From Tetrahymena thermophila SB210 (Eukaryota > Ciliophora > Oligohymenophorea > Hymenostomatida > Tetrahymenidae): a DNA stretch of 64,000 nucleotides. Every line of letters begins with the position of its first letter. The stretch's first letter is position 1. The notes beneath the pieces were generated by a model that ran no database searches, was not told where the DNA came from, and saw nothing but the letters and a program-made list of their open reading frames with translations. Where the stretch lies: contig NW_002476434.1 of the NCBI RefSeq assembly GCF_000189635.1, positions 682,001-746,000 on the forward strand, given 5' to 3'. Shown piece by piece: positions 26,113 through 38,703 of the stretch. The translations under genes and the position numbers were made by a program.

Positions 26113-27087
26113 ATGGAACAAGAAGAATAAAAATAACAACAGTTGTCTAATAGTACTGAAAATTCATAGAATCAATAGGAATAAGTTTAATTAGAACCTA
26201 TAGAATAAAAAGGAAATTAGTTATAAATATCTAACTTAGAAGAGTAATTAAGTGTGTCTGATAAAAAGGACGAAAATGAATAAATAAATTAGGAATAAAA
26301 GGTAGAAATTTAATCTTCTTAATAGAAAGTTAATTAAATTAATGATTAGGAACATACCATAAAAACAGATTCTTAAGAAGTATAAAGTTTAAAAGAACCT
26401 AGTAATGTTGAAGAAATAAACGAACAAAAAGAAGTGAAAGACCTATAGTTATCAAGCATTCCTAAAGATAATTTAGATAATAGCAACGAAAAAAAATTAA
26501 TTGAAAAAGTCATTTAATAAGCAGATAACTTATAATTATAAGATAAATAAAATTATGTTTCTTAAGAAAGCAGTTTAAAGGAAAATAAAAATGAAAATAA
26601 ATAAGAAAAAAGTAATGAATAGTAAGTAGAATTGAATAGTTAGTAGTAATAGTAGTAGTATTCTAATAATTAAGGAGGAGTATTAGATGAATAGAAAGAA
26701 AAAGAATAGATTTAATAATAAAATAATAATTAAATAGAAGAGAGTAAAGATAATAAAGATGTGAAAAAAAAAGTAAATTAGTCAGAGCAAAATGAAAATG
26801 CTTAAGTTTCAGGTTCTTAAATAGCGCCATAAGAAAATAAAGAAGTCTTAACAGAATAAGAAGAAAAGGATATTCTTATATAAGAAATCTTATTGTTATA
26901 AGAATAATTTTAAAATTTATCAAATCAGAGCTAAAGCTATGAATAGAAAAATAAAAATTTATTTGAAGAAATAAATATCTATATCCAGAATATAGATAGC
27001 TTGACGTCTTAGCTAAATAACATAGATCCCTTTATTTTGTCTATTTATAATAAAAAACTACAATCATTCAAAGAATAAAATAATTGA
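26113..27087 (+). CDS. Gln-rich acidic low-complexity protein, 324 aa
   Basis: A single frame of 325 codons (ATG 26113, TGA 27085-27087) is dominated by Gln, Glu, Asn, Lys and Ser. Most Gln are TAA/TAG; six consecutive Gln at 26641-26658 are read entirely from these codons. The frame is therefore invisible under the standard code. Up to about residue 260 it is probably disordered. The last ~60 residues look more ordered and helical (LFEEINIYIQNIDSLTSQLN, IDPFILSIYNKKLQSF), perhaps a coiled coil used for binding. No domain recognised. Low complexity leaves some doubt that all of it is translated, but the uninterrupted frame and the ordered end support a gene. Confidence 0.65.
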
Positions 27088-27862
27088 TTTAAATTAATAT
27101 ATTCTACTTTAACTCATTTTAATATTTTAATACATGTTTAGTAATAATAAAAAATCTTAAATCTAGTTGATGTTCAAACTTAATTTTCTTAATAAAAAGT
27201 AATTTCTTCATGTCAAATTTTATTTGAGAGTGTTTTGTAGTGTAAATACCAAATTTATTTTTTCATAATTATAAGCTGTGATAATGTGATTAGTTTTATA
27301 TTTGAATTAACATTAAGTTAAAAGATAATACAGCATTTAAACATTAAAAAGAAAAATGATATTTTATATTTATTTGTAAATATCTCCTTTTTATAGATTT
27401 ACTATGGGCTATAAAAATTTTAAACCAACATTTTCATCGTAAGTTTTATTAAAGGAAATTCCTATTATTTTCCAAAAAATAATATAAAATTAAATAAAAT
27501 TTTAGCTTTAAAAAGTATTAAATTGTAAGAAAATATAGTTTTTATTTAAATAATTAGTTTGTATATTAAGATTAACACTTGATCTAGATAATTAAATACT
27601 TAGTGAAGTTTATTAATAAAGATTTTAGAGAAATTAAATTTTATTAAAATATTTGTTTATGAGAAAAAATATTATTTTTTAATAAGTTTATTTGTTTACA
27701 TATGAAGAGCTTAAATTAAAAGATTTTTGTAATTATTGTTTAATAATTTTGTGATTTACTTGAGTTATATAATTAATAGATACTAAATAATATAAAATTT
27801 TTTTTCAAGCAAATTTTCTAAAATATTGTAAAAAAATAGATAAAAATTAACAATAAATTATT
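27088..27862. other. AT-rich intergenic DNA
   Basis: About 775 bp, nearly all A/T, with no frame of note. Poly-A tracts directly precede the next start. Confidence 0.5.
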
Positions 27863-28905
27863 ATGCAAGGAACATTTTTTAGGGGTACAACTCATAATTA
27901 GGATGCTAGATTTAGTGATAAAGAAAAGAAGCTAATGCAAACTATGAGTTTTGATGAAATCCTTGATAAAAGAGTGGATTTAAAAAATGTAATTTTTATT
28001 TAATGAAAATTATTTTTAGATTGTTAATATTTCAAAAAAAAAAATAGGTAGATTTAGAAATTTTAGAGCCATGGGTTGACTAATAAGTAACTAAAATTTT
28101 AGGCATGGAAGATGAAGTTATTCCAGCAATGATTATAAATGAGCTTGATTCATATAAAAAAGATGATAAATCTCCAAATGGAAAATTAATTTAAATCAGA
28201 GTAACTGGTTTTTTGGAAAGAGATACAAAAAAATTTATGGCGGATTTATGGAAATTACTTATAGAGGCACAAAATTCGCCTCATGGAATTGTAATTTTTT
28301 AACTTTAATTTATAAATTATTTTTTATCTATTTTAGATAGCATAAATATTAATTATAATCTTTATTATATAATAAAGCCTACTTCTCTTATTGATTCTAA
28401 GAAATTGGAGCTAAAAGAGAAAGAAGAGTAATTTAAAAAGAGTTAAGAGTAATTAATGAAGTTAGAAGAAGCTAGAAAAAAATTAGAGTAAGATGAAAAA
28501 AAGTTAAAGGAGCTGAATAGATTATTCACTGATAAATCTTCATCTGTCGAAAGAAAACCTAATAATTAATAGCAACTATAATAAGAACAATAAAATAAAG
28601 ATCAAATTAAAGATAATAAGAGTAATGATAAAAGACATAGGGAATCTTTAAAAAAATTCGAAGAAGATGAGTTCTTAGACAAAAAAGAGAAAAAGGAAGT
28701 TGAGAAAAAGAAAAACAGTAGACGTTCATCAAGTAGTTCAAGGTCACGTAGTAAAAAGGATCATAAAAGAAAAGAATAGTCACATAAAAGTAGAAAACAT
28801 AGAGATAGTAGCAGTAGTGATTAGGAGAACAAATATAAAGAGAAGAGCTATAGAGATAATAAGCATAAATCTAGTAAAAATAAAAGGGATAGAAGTAGAA
28901 GTTGA
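27863..28905 (+). CDS. PWI-domain, RS-rich splicing factor (SRRM1/SRm160-like)
   Basis: Three exons, 27863-27988, 28048-28290 and 28378-28905, all phase 0, give 298 aa. Residues about 20-126 form a PWI domain, a four-helix nucleic-acid-binding fold: LEPWVDQQVTKILGMEDEV, then IRVTGFLE, FMADLWKLLIEAQ and GIPT. The PWI tripeptide reads PWV here. It is followed by a Lys/Glu-rich helix (KLELKEKEEQFKKSQEQL) and a C-terminal Arg/Ser/Lys-rich tail (RRSSSSSRSRSKK...RDRSRS). Animal SRRM1 has the same order (PWI, charged helix, RS tail) and acts as a spliceosome coactivator. The protein is shorter than animal SRRM1 because the RS region is compact. Stop TGA 28903-28905. Confidence 0.9.
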
Positions 28906-29595
28906 TAATATAAATTTTTTATTAATAAACTTTTAAATTAATTAATAGTTATTTAGTAATTTAATTAAATGTAATGTTTTGATTTATGTATTTACTTATT
29001 TATTTATTTTTAATCTTTTTTTTTTGGATTTATCTAAAATAATAAATAAGTTTAAGAAAAGCGACTTTATATATTTGGTAAATATAAAATAGTTAACTAA
29101 AATGTTACAGAGAAAATGCAAAAAATATAAATGTATTTGTCTGTCTTATATAAATGTAAAATTTTCTTTTATTTAAATTACTAAGTAATTTGATAAAATT
29201 GTTACTCCTGTTTTCACAATTTTTAGAATCATTAACTGATATGAATTAAATTATATAGGGTGAAACATAAGAAGAAATGTTAGAAATTACTAGTGAACAA
29301 ATAACTAATAAGAATTTGATTATATTTGATAGTAAATAATAAAAAATAAATACTTACATCATCAATTAATTAATTTATAAATAGATTAAATATCAAAAAA
29401 AAGTAATTAATATTTTTACTAAAGTAAAAAAGAATACAAATTATTTTAGGCATTAAAAATATATCTTTCAATAAACAGCAGAGTATTTATTGTTCCCCCT
29501 ACTTACCATTTCATTCTTACTCTTCAACTTTTGATATATCTTTTTAAGATAACTCTCTCTAGTGGAAATTTAAGCTTATTTATTGATTCAGGTTT
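28906..29595. other. Intergenic DNA with possible 5' exon material
   Basis: A frame opening at ATG 29241 runs 54 codons to a GT at 29403 and could be a 5' exon of the next gene. However, it does not join in frame to the exon containing 29596 through the TTCAG acceptor at 29587-29591. It is left unassigned. Confidence 0.35.
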
Positions 29596-32029
29596 ATGTT
29601 TATCGAAGAGTAGTTAGTCAAGAAAGATTAAATTCAAGCGCAAAGCAGTATAGCTTAGGTTGAAAGCGACCTAACAACCAATCCCTGCAGCTAAAATCAA
29701 TTGATAAATGTTAAAATAAGCTAAGAAGAATAAATAGCTTCTAATTAAATAAGCTAAATAACAAATTCATTGTGTAAGAATATATTCAATGAACAGGACA
29801 TTACAAATTAGATATATTCTTTGCAGTAAAACGCTAATATAAAATAAGAGGTTTTAAATATACTATCAAACATTAAATTAGAAAAAAATACTTCAGAACT
29901 TGCTCTTCTTCCATACAAGTAGATAGGTAAAATTCGATAATTTATATTAAAAAGTGATATTTTTTTTCATCTAAAAATTATTTTATCCACAAAAACATAA
30001 ACTTATGAATATAAGAGCATGGAAGCTTTATCCAAAATATTAATAATTTTTGCCATTCATAACTCTCAACAAAACAAAATTAATCAAATTACAAATTTAT
30101 ACTCTATTTTTAATTTTTTTATAAAAGATTTTTGCTTGTAAATAGAATTTAATTTACTTTCTTGTTTTGCTTCGTTTACATAATTCAAAAATTATAAAAT
30201 TAGGTAGTGAAACAGAAAAAATTTTTAATGATGAATGCAAAAATAGTAGCCATTAGTCTTTAAATGAAGGGGATTAAACATTAAAACTCAATAAAGATAA
30301 AAAGATTTGGAATTTAAAAACCCCTTACAAAAGATTTGGAGAATATAAGTACAATAAAGTATTTTTGTTTCAAAGCCTTAATGATCCCAAGGATGAAGTG
30401 TATATGTGTTAAGGAGAATTATAAGTTGATGTTTAAGTATTGAAGAAATGCGGTGATAATATGGAATATTCTAACCCTTATTTGAGCTAGCCTAGACCTA
30501 CTACAATATCTCCTTTTACATTTTATCGCACTCCTGTTCGTGTTGTAAAGTATAAAACTTTAAATTATACAGAACTAGTACTTGATTAAAATAAAAAAGT
30601 TTTAACAGATTTTGATTCTTTGTTTTAAAGCTTAGGTTCTATCTAATCTGTCTTATCTTATTCTTATATACAAGCAATAGCTGAACATTTAAAGGTGATG
30701 AATTAAGATGAATAATTAAAACTCAAAGAACTTAATGTGTTGTTTTCTTCAAATTAAAAGTTTAAATAAAAGTTGTAAAAGCTGGAAGATAAATTAAAAT
30801 AAAAATAAAATAAAAGTTTTAGTAGAGAAAATCCTATGTTTGAAATGGATGATGAAGATAGTGAAACAAACATAGAATAGAACTTAGAAAAGAGTTTCAA
30901 AGGATGCAAAAACACTATTGAATAAAATTAATATCAAATTTTTATTTAAACTTTAAGATTGCATAAAGAGGAATCGATAAATCAAAAAAAGATCATCCTC
31001 TCTTAAATATTTAAAGATTAGTGCTTCATATATGTGTAAAAAGATAATGCTAGAATGAATCTCAAGGAAAGAACAACTTATTATGGGATAAGTAATGAAT
31101 TTGAAAAGATTCTCTTTGGCAAATACGACTTCAGTCACTATTCTATCCATTCTGGATTGTTTCATCCTTACCATGATTATTATAGTCATTTACAACATTT
31201 TTTAGTTCACCTATTAAATTACTAAGACAGAAGAGTTAATCTAAGGACTTTTGATAATTATGTAATTCAAGGCTATCTTAGAAGACATGTTTTCACAATA
31301 AATACTACTTAGATACCATATACAAATTTATAATTTACTGATACGATAGTACTTCATTAATTTATTATAGATTAAAGCCATTTGATACAACTGAATGAAA
31401 AAAGAAAACTTAACAAATAAAACATAGACTTAGATATTAATTAAAATGACAAAAACTACTTTGAATCTGCTAAATTTTTCATTAGTAAATATTATGGCTA
31501 ACAAAAATTGAAAAAAGTAATTTCCTAAAATAAGAAAGAGTAAGATGATGACTAATTAAGGAGACATTAAGCTAAATATAAAAAAATAAATTAAAATAAT
31601 TTTCAACAAACATATATTAATTAAAATAAATCTGAATCCATAACAAAATTTAATAGTAATAACTCATTTTTATAATCTAAAAATAACTAATAATAAGATC
31701 ATTTATAATATAATAACAATAAAAAAGAAATAGAAGAAGATGAATTATAGTAATAAACTAATGATGAATCAAAAATCGTTTAATTTTAGATATTTGAAGC
31801 TAAAAATTAGCAAGAAAGCAACTTAAATAGTATTTATATATAATGTTAGAAAATATATAATTAATAGTAACAATTAGAGTAAAATAATTTAAAATAGGAG
31901 CCAAGAGATTTAAATTATGAGATTAACTTAAAATAAATAAATTTAGAAAAAGATATAAAAGTTAAAATAGAAGAATAATAAACTTAGAAAATCCCTTTAT
32001 AATTATCTTAAACTGGTCATAAAAATTGA
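29596..32029 (+). CDS. Hypothetical Gln-rich protein with a central globular region, 718 aa
   Basis: Two exons, 29596-29926 and 30204-32029, joined in phase 1, give 719 codons ending at TGA 32027-32029. The start is uncertain: the context before ATG is not A-rich, an in-frame TGA lies at 29584, and a 5' exon may exist. Residues about 130-260 read as globular (IWNLKTPYKRFGEYKYNKVF, MEYSNPYL, PFTFYRTPVRVVKYKT). Residues about 340-490 contain a second folded region (FKDQCFIYVQKDNARMNLKE, YYGISNEFEKILFGKYDFSH, GLFHPYHDYY, NLRTFDNYVIQGYLRRHVF) faintly like a PAS sensor domain. The final ~220 residues are Gln/Asn/Lys-rich. I do not recognise the family; the order (PAS-like region, Q-rich tail) would suit a nuclear regulator, but that is only inference. 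Confidence 0.65.
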
Positions 32030-32626
32030 TAGTCAAATAAATTGGATCAACACTAAAGGTTTAATTTCAAACTAATATAAAATAATTAAAAGGAAATTTA
32101 AAAGTAATCATCATAATAAAATAAAATAATCAACTAATTTTACCAATCTTTTATTATCTTTAAAATAGATTAATCAACCATATAATTAAAATAAAAATAT
32201 TTTATTATACTAGCTTAAATAAAAGTGTAATTTTTTCATTTCAATTCATGAATTAAAACAAAATTAAATATATTTCTTGTTAAATAACATTCATAAATCA
32301 TTTTATTTATGTTACATATGTATAAATATCTTCTTTCAATTTCAATTAGAATATTTTTTTTAAATTCAATTTTATGATTTTTTAAATTAAAAAAATGTTT
32401 TTCTATTTATTATTAAAATTATTATTATTTTTCAGAATTTAAGGAAATTATATCCTAGCCAAACTATTATTTACCAATTCCAACTTCAAAAAACATTCTT
32501 TATTCTAATATTTATAAACAAATTCTGATAAAATCAATAACTAATCCAAAAATTTAATTTTTTTAATATTTTTTGACTTAAATTATCAAATTTTCTGTTA
32601 AAATATCAAAAAAGAATAGAGTAAAA
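32030..32626. other. AT-rich intergenic DNA
   Basis: About 600 bp of almost pure A/T. A short A-rich leader precedes the ATG at 32627. No other feature was seen. Confidence 0.5.
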
Positions 32627-35600
32627 ATGAATTAAAGATCTTAATAATTTTAAAATATATAACCCCTTAAGAGACCTACTAATAGCTAGAGTGATGAAGT
32701 AGATATATAAGCTTTTAGTGCATAGCTTTCATATGAATAAAAAGAGAATAATAAGCTGCTAACATCTAAATTCGGTGATAAATATGTTAAAGCAGAGAAA
32801 AGAAATTATAGTATGAAATATTTTTTTGACAAATCAAAATGCATTTTAAGCAATATTGATATATAAAAATAGCTGCTTTTGGCTGGAACATGCGCATTAT
32901 TTCAATAAGGAAAAATTATTTTGAATACTACAAAATAGATGAAAAATACAAAGAAATAGATATTTAATAATTGAAAAAGCAAGAAGAAGATAGTTTGAGA
33001 TAATAAAATGGTTAAATGCAGCCTCAATAAAAACAAAATGTTGATGATGATGAAGAAAAAATGGAAATCTTACCTGAATCGTTAAAAGAGAAAAAAATGA
33101 TCATTTTGAAGGGTAAAATATTAATAACAGATATTACTCGTGTTTAATGGCCTAGTGATGAATAAGCAGAAGATCCTAAGCAAAATCTTATTTTATATTT
33201 TCCTAAAAATAAAATGAAGCTTTATGAGAAGGGATAAGAAATAACTTCAAATAAAAAAGAAAAAGGTGAAGCTTTTTGGATGTTTAGGATTGGAAATTTT
33301 ATGAGAGATGATCACAAAGAAAGAGTAAATTTCATATTGTAAAAAGAAAATCTAAATTGTTTTATTTATAGATTGAAAGAGAAAAAAGGCTTGAAGAGGA
33401 AAGAAAGAAAAGGGAAAGAAAGAAATAGGATGAAGAAGAGAAAAAAAAGAAGGAGGAAGAGAATAAAAATAAGACTCCTGAATAGTAAGAAGAAGAGAAA
33501 AAAAGGGAGGAACTTCTTGCTTAGGAAAATATTAAATAAGAGTAAGAGGCTAATTAGAAAGAAGAGGTGAATAAAAAAGATAGAGAAACGACCTAGCTAG
33601 CTTAAGAAGAAAACTAAAAAACTAAAGAAAAAGTTGATATCACCACTATGTAAATCTTTAACAAATAGCTGTGATTTCATTTGTTATTGTTTATAATTTT
33701 TTACAATATAAAGAAAGAGAGATGAAAAGCTGCTTTAAGAAGCGAGGAAACAGTTTGAGTATTCATTTGAATACTACTATAACTTACTTTAAAAAGAATA
33801 GTTTTAGGTATCTGAAGCGAAATATGATAAAAGAGATGGTGAGTAATACTTTCTTTAAGCATAATTTGAGTAATTAAGATAGAAATAAAGAAAAGAATAA
33901 AGCGAAAAAAATGCTATTTAACAGAACCCTGCTAACTTAAAAACAAATTTTACAATAGATGATGTAGTTATGCAAATAAATATGAAATTGATCGAACTAA
34001 TAGGGTAATTCAAATATTTTTCTCATCTTTCTTCAAGTTAAAAAATACATCTATCAAAATTAGCCATTTCAGAAGAAAATGCAGCAGCACTTTTAAGAGC
34101 TTAATATAAAATATGGTTTATCCTTCTTATCTATAAAAGCATAAGAAAATAGAGCCAAACAATAAGTAATATAATAATTGGCTATGGCTAAAAGAAGAAG
34201 GAGAAGACATGTATATAATAAACAATATAATTTTTAGAGTAGCTAAATTTCACTATTACAAAGATGACAGTGATGGCTCAAATGGAATAGTGTTTAATGA
34301 TTATGTAGTTAAAAGTATGAATAATGAATTCAGAGCTAATAAAGTTTTATCTGACATAATATTTAATCTAAAAGGTGACTACAACATTAAATTATAGGTA
34401 CATACATATTAAGCAATTTTGTTTATATTTTTCCAACTAATAAACTAATTTATCTAATTTATTTTAGGTACCCTTGACTTGTATAGTAGAATATTTAGGG
34501 TTTAGGGCTATTTGTATAGCGATGCCATCTATTAAAAACATAGAACCAGTTCATGGTCCTAATTTTTATAACGAAGCAAAAGCTTAATAAAAAAAATAAA
34601 AGCAAATAGAAAATAATATTCCATCATATCTAAATTTAGATAAAAATGTTGTATATAAAGAAGAACCTAATATTGAAAAAGACTTAATCATTTTATCAAA
34701 GGTTTTAAACCTGAAACAATTTACTTTTAAATCTAAAGAGCAAATAATAGAAAATTAAAATGATAAGAAAAAGAAGAACGAATAAAATATCACTTATAAG
34801 GACATTTAAATTTATCTCTCTATTTTTAATGAGATATACGAAAAAGGTGATACTTAGCAGCACTTAGAAACGCTAATAAGATTACAAGTTCTCCTGAAGA
34901 ATTTAGAAATAGAAAATATGAGTGAGTTAAGGGAAGAAATAAGAGCATAGCTGAGCAGTTTTGAACAGAATTGCTCATTTTCAAATATTAAAAAAATTTT
35001 AGATAGTTAGCTAAAAAAAGAAAATGGTGAAATTAAACCAGAATAAAAAATAGAATTTGAAGATGATATTAAATGGGTAGAACTAATTGAAGACATTGTT
35101 ACTATTCATTAAAAAGCTATTTTAGACAATAAAAAGAAAATGATAAAGCACAATAATAAGTATTATATTATGAAGAATAGCAATCTTTTCCCAGTTATGT
35201 TTTAAGGCAAACAAAAGAATTTTGATTTCTCGAAACAATTTAGACCTGAATTTTTATATGACTATGCTGAGTAAGCAATCTCGAATGGAGCTTTTATCAA
35301 CCCAACAACAAGAAATGAAATATCTGAAGATGAGAAACTCTGTGCTGAATACTCTAAATCAATTGTAGAGCTAATGATTCCTTAACTTTTACAAAAATTA
35401 GAAAATCTCTAATTAATTATTTATGATTCAAAATCTATTTCAGAGGCTTTTCATAGTGTAAAATAATTTTATATGAAATGTTAATTTAAAAATACTTTTT
35501 TATTAGCATGGAATAAATTTAAGATTCATGGGATAAGCGTACTAAATGACTTCATTTTCGCATATAAAAGACATTCTGCATATAGAAATGATTGCAAGAT

Positions 35601-38600
35601 CTATCAAAAAAATATATCGCTTTTCAATGTAAAAAGCTATAGAAATGTTCTACAATGAAAATGAAAGTATTTTTGAATTTGATAATAATGGTAAATCAAG
35701 ACAGGAAGATACTGAAGAGATGCTTGAAGAAATAAATTTGATTAACATATAGCCTTTTATGCTTAAGTTTGAACCTTAAGTAATAAAAGCTACCATTGAT
35801 TTCTTGAATCTTATATTTGGCTTTAATCCAAACTTTACATTTGAAAAATAAAAAGATTTCAAATAAAAATCTGATGAAAAAGAAATCATCAAAACCGAGG
35901 AATGTATCCAATTTTGGAATTAATGGGTTGCTCCTTAGGTAATATCTTACTTATCTTTTAATATTATAAAATAACTAAAAAAATTATAAAGATAATTAAA
36001 AAATAAAAATTATATTTTACATTTGTAAAATCAATAATTTTTAACTCTTTTTTTGAATAACATTCATTTTTAACATTTTTATTTCATAAAAAATTAAAAT
36101 ATTTAGGTTTTAGCAGATTTTAATCATGACATTGGAAAGTTTCCATAAAATATTCCTAGTGCATAGGGAAGCTTACTAAATGCTGTTCTTTACCACTTAA
36201 GGTTAGGATTTTAGTATGACCTATCAACAATCTAGCTCTTTAAGTCAACAGAACCATTTTAAAAAGCAAAGTTAAATCTTAATTGTCACTCAAAAGTTTA
36301 TGAGTATCCATCTCTGCCTATACAATAGCTAGCCTAAAAATGGAAGATTTATAGATAATAAGGTGGTAGTAATAGCTTAACTCAGACTTCTCTCCAATTA
36401 AATTTAAAAATAGAAGAAGCTCTTAAAGATAGGAATAACATACCTCATATCACTTCTAATGAATTCATGATCTTTACAGATTTAATGGAGAATTCATACA
36501 AAATAGTAATAATAATTTTTTTAAAATTTAAAATAAGTTAGTTAATGAAATAAAAAAGGCAAATTCACTCTCCAGACAGAAATCAGACTATTTTGTAGGT
36601 GTATAGCACTATTTATCTTAGGCTATGATATATGGAGATAATGCTAAAGAAGTTGGTAGTTGCTGCACTATAGGTTATGCAAAATTATACATTTTAATGA
36701 TGAAAATTTGTTAAACTAGAATTAACTACTATGAAAAATAAAAAAAAGCAATAGAAAAAGAAATGAGAAGCATAACAAAAAAAAACAAGGATAATAAAAT
36801 ATCCTTAGAGGATCTTATAAATGAATGGTCAGCTATTGAAAGTAAGAGGGAGATGGCTGAAATATTAAAAAAAGATAAATAAGATACAGATAGAATTAAC
36901 AGTGAAATAAAAAATCTAACACCAGAGTCTGTTAACTATTTTTAAAGAGCTTATTAAGTACTTAAATTTAATGTAGGAGACTATCATTTTTTGTTTGCAA
37001 GTTTAGACTGTTAATGCAAAGATATTTAAAAATCTAAAGATCAAACAAAAAAAACCTTATTACTCAGTGCTTTAACTTGCTGCTAAAGTATATTAGGAAA
37101 TAATCATATTTAGACTGCAGAAGTATGCTAAGATTTATCAGAATTTATATATGAAAGTAGTGATAAGAAGCAAGAATCATTGAATTACTATGAAAAAGCT
37201 TTATTAATTTATGAATCTGTTTATGGAAGTCAATCTCTCAAAGTTGCAACTATGTGCTATAAGTTAGGACATAGGTATTTCAAGCTAGGTAAATTATTAA
37301 ATAACTATCTATGCTTGCAATTTATTTAAAACCTAAATAAATAGGACACTATCAAAAAGTAATAGATTATTGCCAAAGATCTTATTCTTATTTTTCTAAT
37401 GATGAGCTTGTTCACTATTCAAGCTGTGTCGAGTGTTGTCATCTATTATGCTAAGCTACAGATCTATTAAGAATGAATGATAAAGTAATATTAAAAACAA
37501 AATTTATTTTAAATTATAAATGAATATTTAATTATAAAATAGTAAATGTACTATCTCCAAAAGATTTGGGAGATTCAATGCAAATATTAAAATGAAGAGA
37601 CGGAGGAGGTTATTGATAAGTTCGTTTATGTGATTCAACAAGTCATCAAACTTTTATTTTCCAAACTCTCTTATTAGAAAAAGAACTATTTTTTTAAATT
37701 TCTGCTGGCTTTCAAATTTTAAGATGAAGAAAAGACTTAAAAATAAAATTTGATAAAAATGCAATTAGAGTAAGCTTAGTAATTGTAAGTCATGTAAAAA
37801 TTAGTGAAGAAAGAAACTATTTTAAAGAAGCCAAATGTTTATTTGACTACAGATTAGGAATACTAATAAGTTTCAACTTTAAATTAAACAAAATAAATGC
37901 TATAAAAGGAAAATTTTACCTTTTTCTCTAATAAAACTGAAATTTAACAAGATTATATCCCAAAATATTCAGTTAACAATTAATAAAGTGAAGATATTGA
38001 TAATAAAAAAGAGACTGATAATAAAAAGGAAGCTAAAGCAGTGGGTAAAAAAAAAGTATAATTCGAGAGTAAAAAAGAAGAAAGCTCATTCAAGACAGGT
38101 TTGAAAGAAAAGTTTAATAAAGAAGAAAGGAAAGAAGATTATCTGTTAGTGTCTATATCCATAATAAAAAGATGCAGAGAATTTCAATCTGTACTGTAGG
38201 CAGTAGAGTGGTTGATAAATACTTTTATCGGAAAATATGATTTAATCAACTACAGATAAAATTTCTTTTTAAATTTTGAATAAAACATAAATGAAATAAT
38301 TAATCCTCAAATAAAGTATGAGTAAAGCTTAAAAAAGTAATTTTTATTCTTAAATACCTTTTTTATATCATAATAAATAATTAAAAAAGGATGGGATTGT
38401 AAACAGATGAAGATCTACAAAAGTATTAAAAATTAGATGAAAAATAGATCGAAGAATTATAATAAATTAATTAATCAATAATCTAAACAAAACCAAAATA
38501 AGATGAACCTTTTAAGAAGTAAGATTGTTATTATATAATTATTTTATCATTGACTTATTAAATTTTATTAAAAAAGAGCTCTTATATTTTTTGATGAACT

Positions 38601-38703
38601 AATAATCTTATATGGTGAAGAGTTCTTCAATACTCTCCTAAATAAAACAATTAGTGAATTTGATGATGAAACTGAAAATCTCATCGATACTTATGAAGAC
38701 TGA
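32627..38703 (+). CDS. CLU (clustered mitochondria) family protein with PH-like N-terminus
   Basis: About 12 or more exons and ~1,770 aa. CLU hallmarks: MYIINNIIFRVA (34209 on), CIVEYLGFRAICIAMPSI (34480), FRPEFLYDY (35246), SHGINLRFMG spanning the intron 35458-35506, EMIARSIKK (35588), FLNLIFGF and a Cys/Trp-bearing CIQFWNQW. The end carries TPR-like repeats (ILGNNHIQTAEVCQDLSEF, YEKALLIYESVYGSQSLKVA). CLU proteins bind mRNAs for mitochondrial proteins and control mitochondrial distribution. Before the CLU region sits a PH-like module (FGWNMRIISIRKNYFEYYK ... KGKILITDI ... AFWMFRIG) and a Lys/Glu-rich coiled coil. Exons: 32627-32810, 32873-33324, 33372-33649, 33714-34397 (one internal junction unresolved), 34468-35457, 35507-35938, 36107-36505, 36538-37288, 37345-37484, 37543-38336, 38390-38518, 38577-38703. 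Confidence 0.82.

Noticed and set aside
33373-33570. Lys/Arg-rich 65-aa frame
   Set aside because: It is an alternate-frame reading of the Lys/Glu-rich coiled-coil exon of the CLU gene.
35500-35590. Apparent frameshift in the CLU gene between HGISVL and HIEMIARS
   Set aside because: An intron at 35458-35506 (GTAAAATAAT to TTATTAG) restores one frame and yields the canonical CLU string SHGINLRFMG, so no frameshift is needed.
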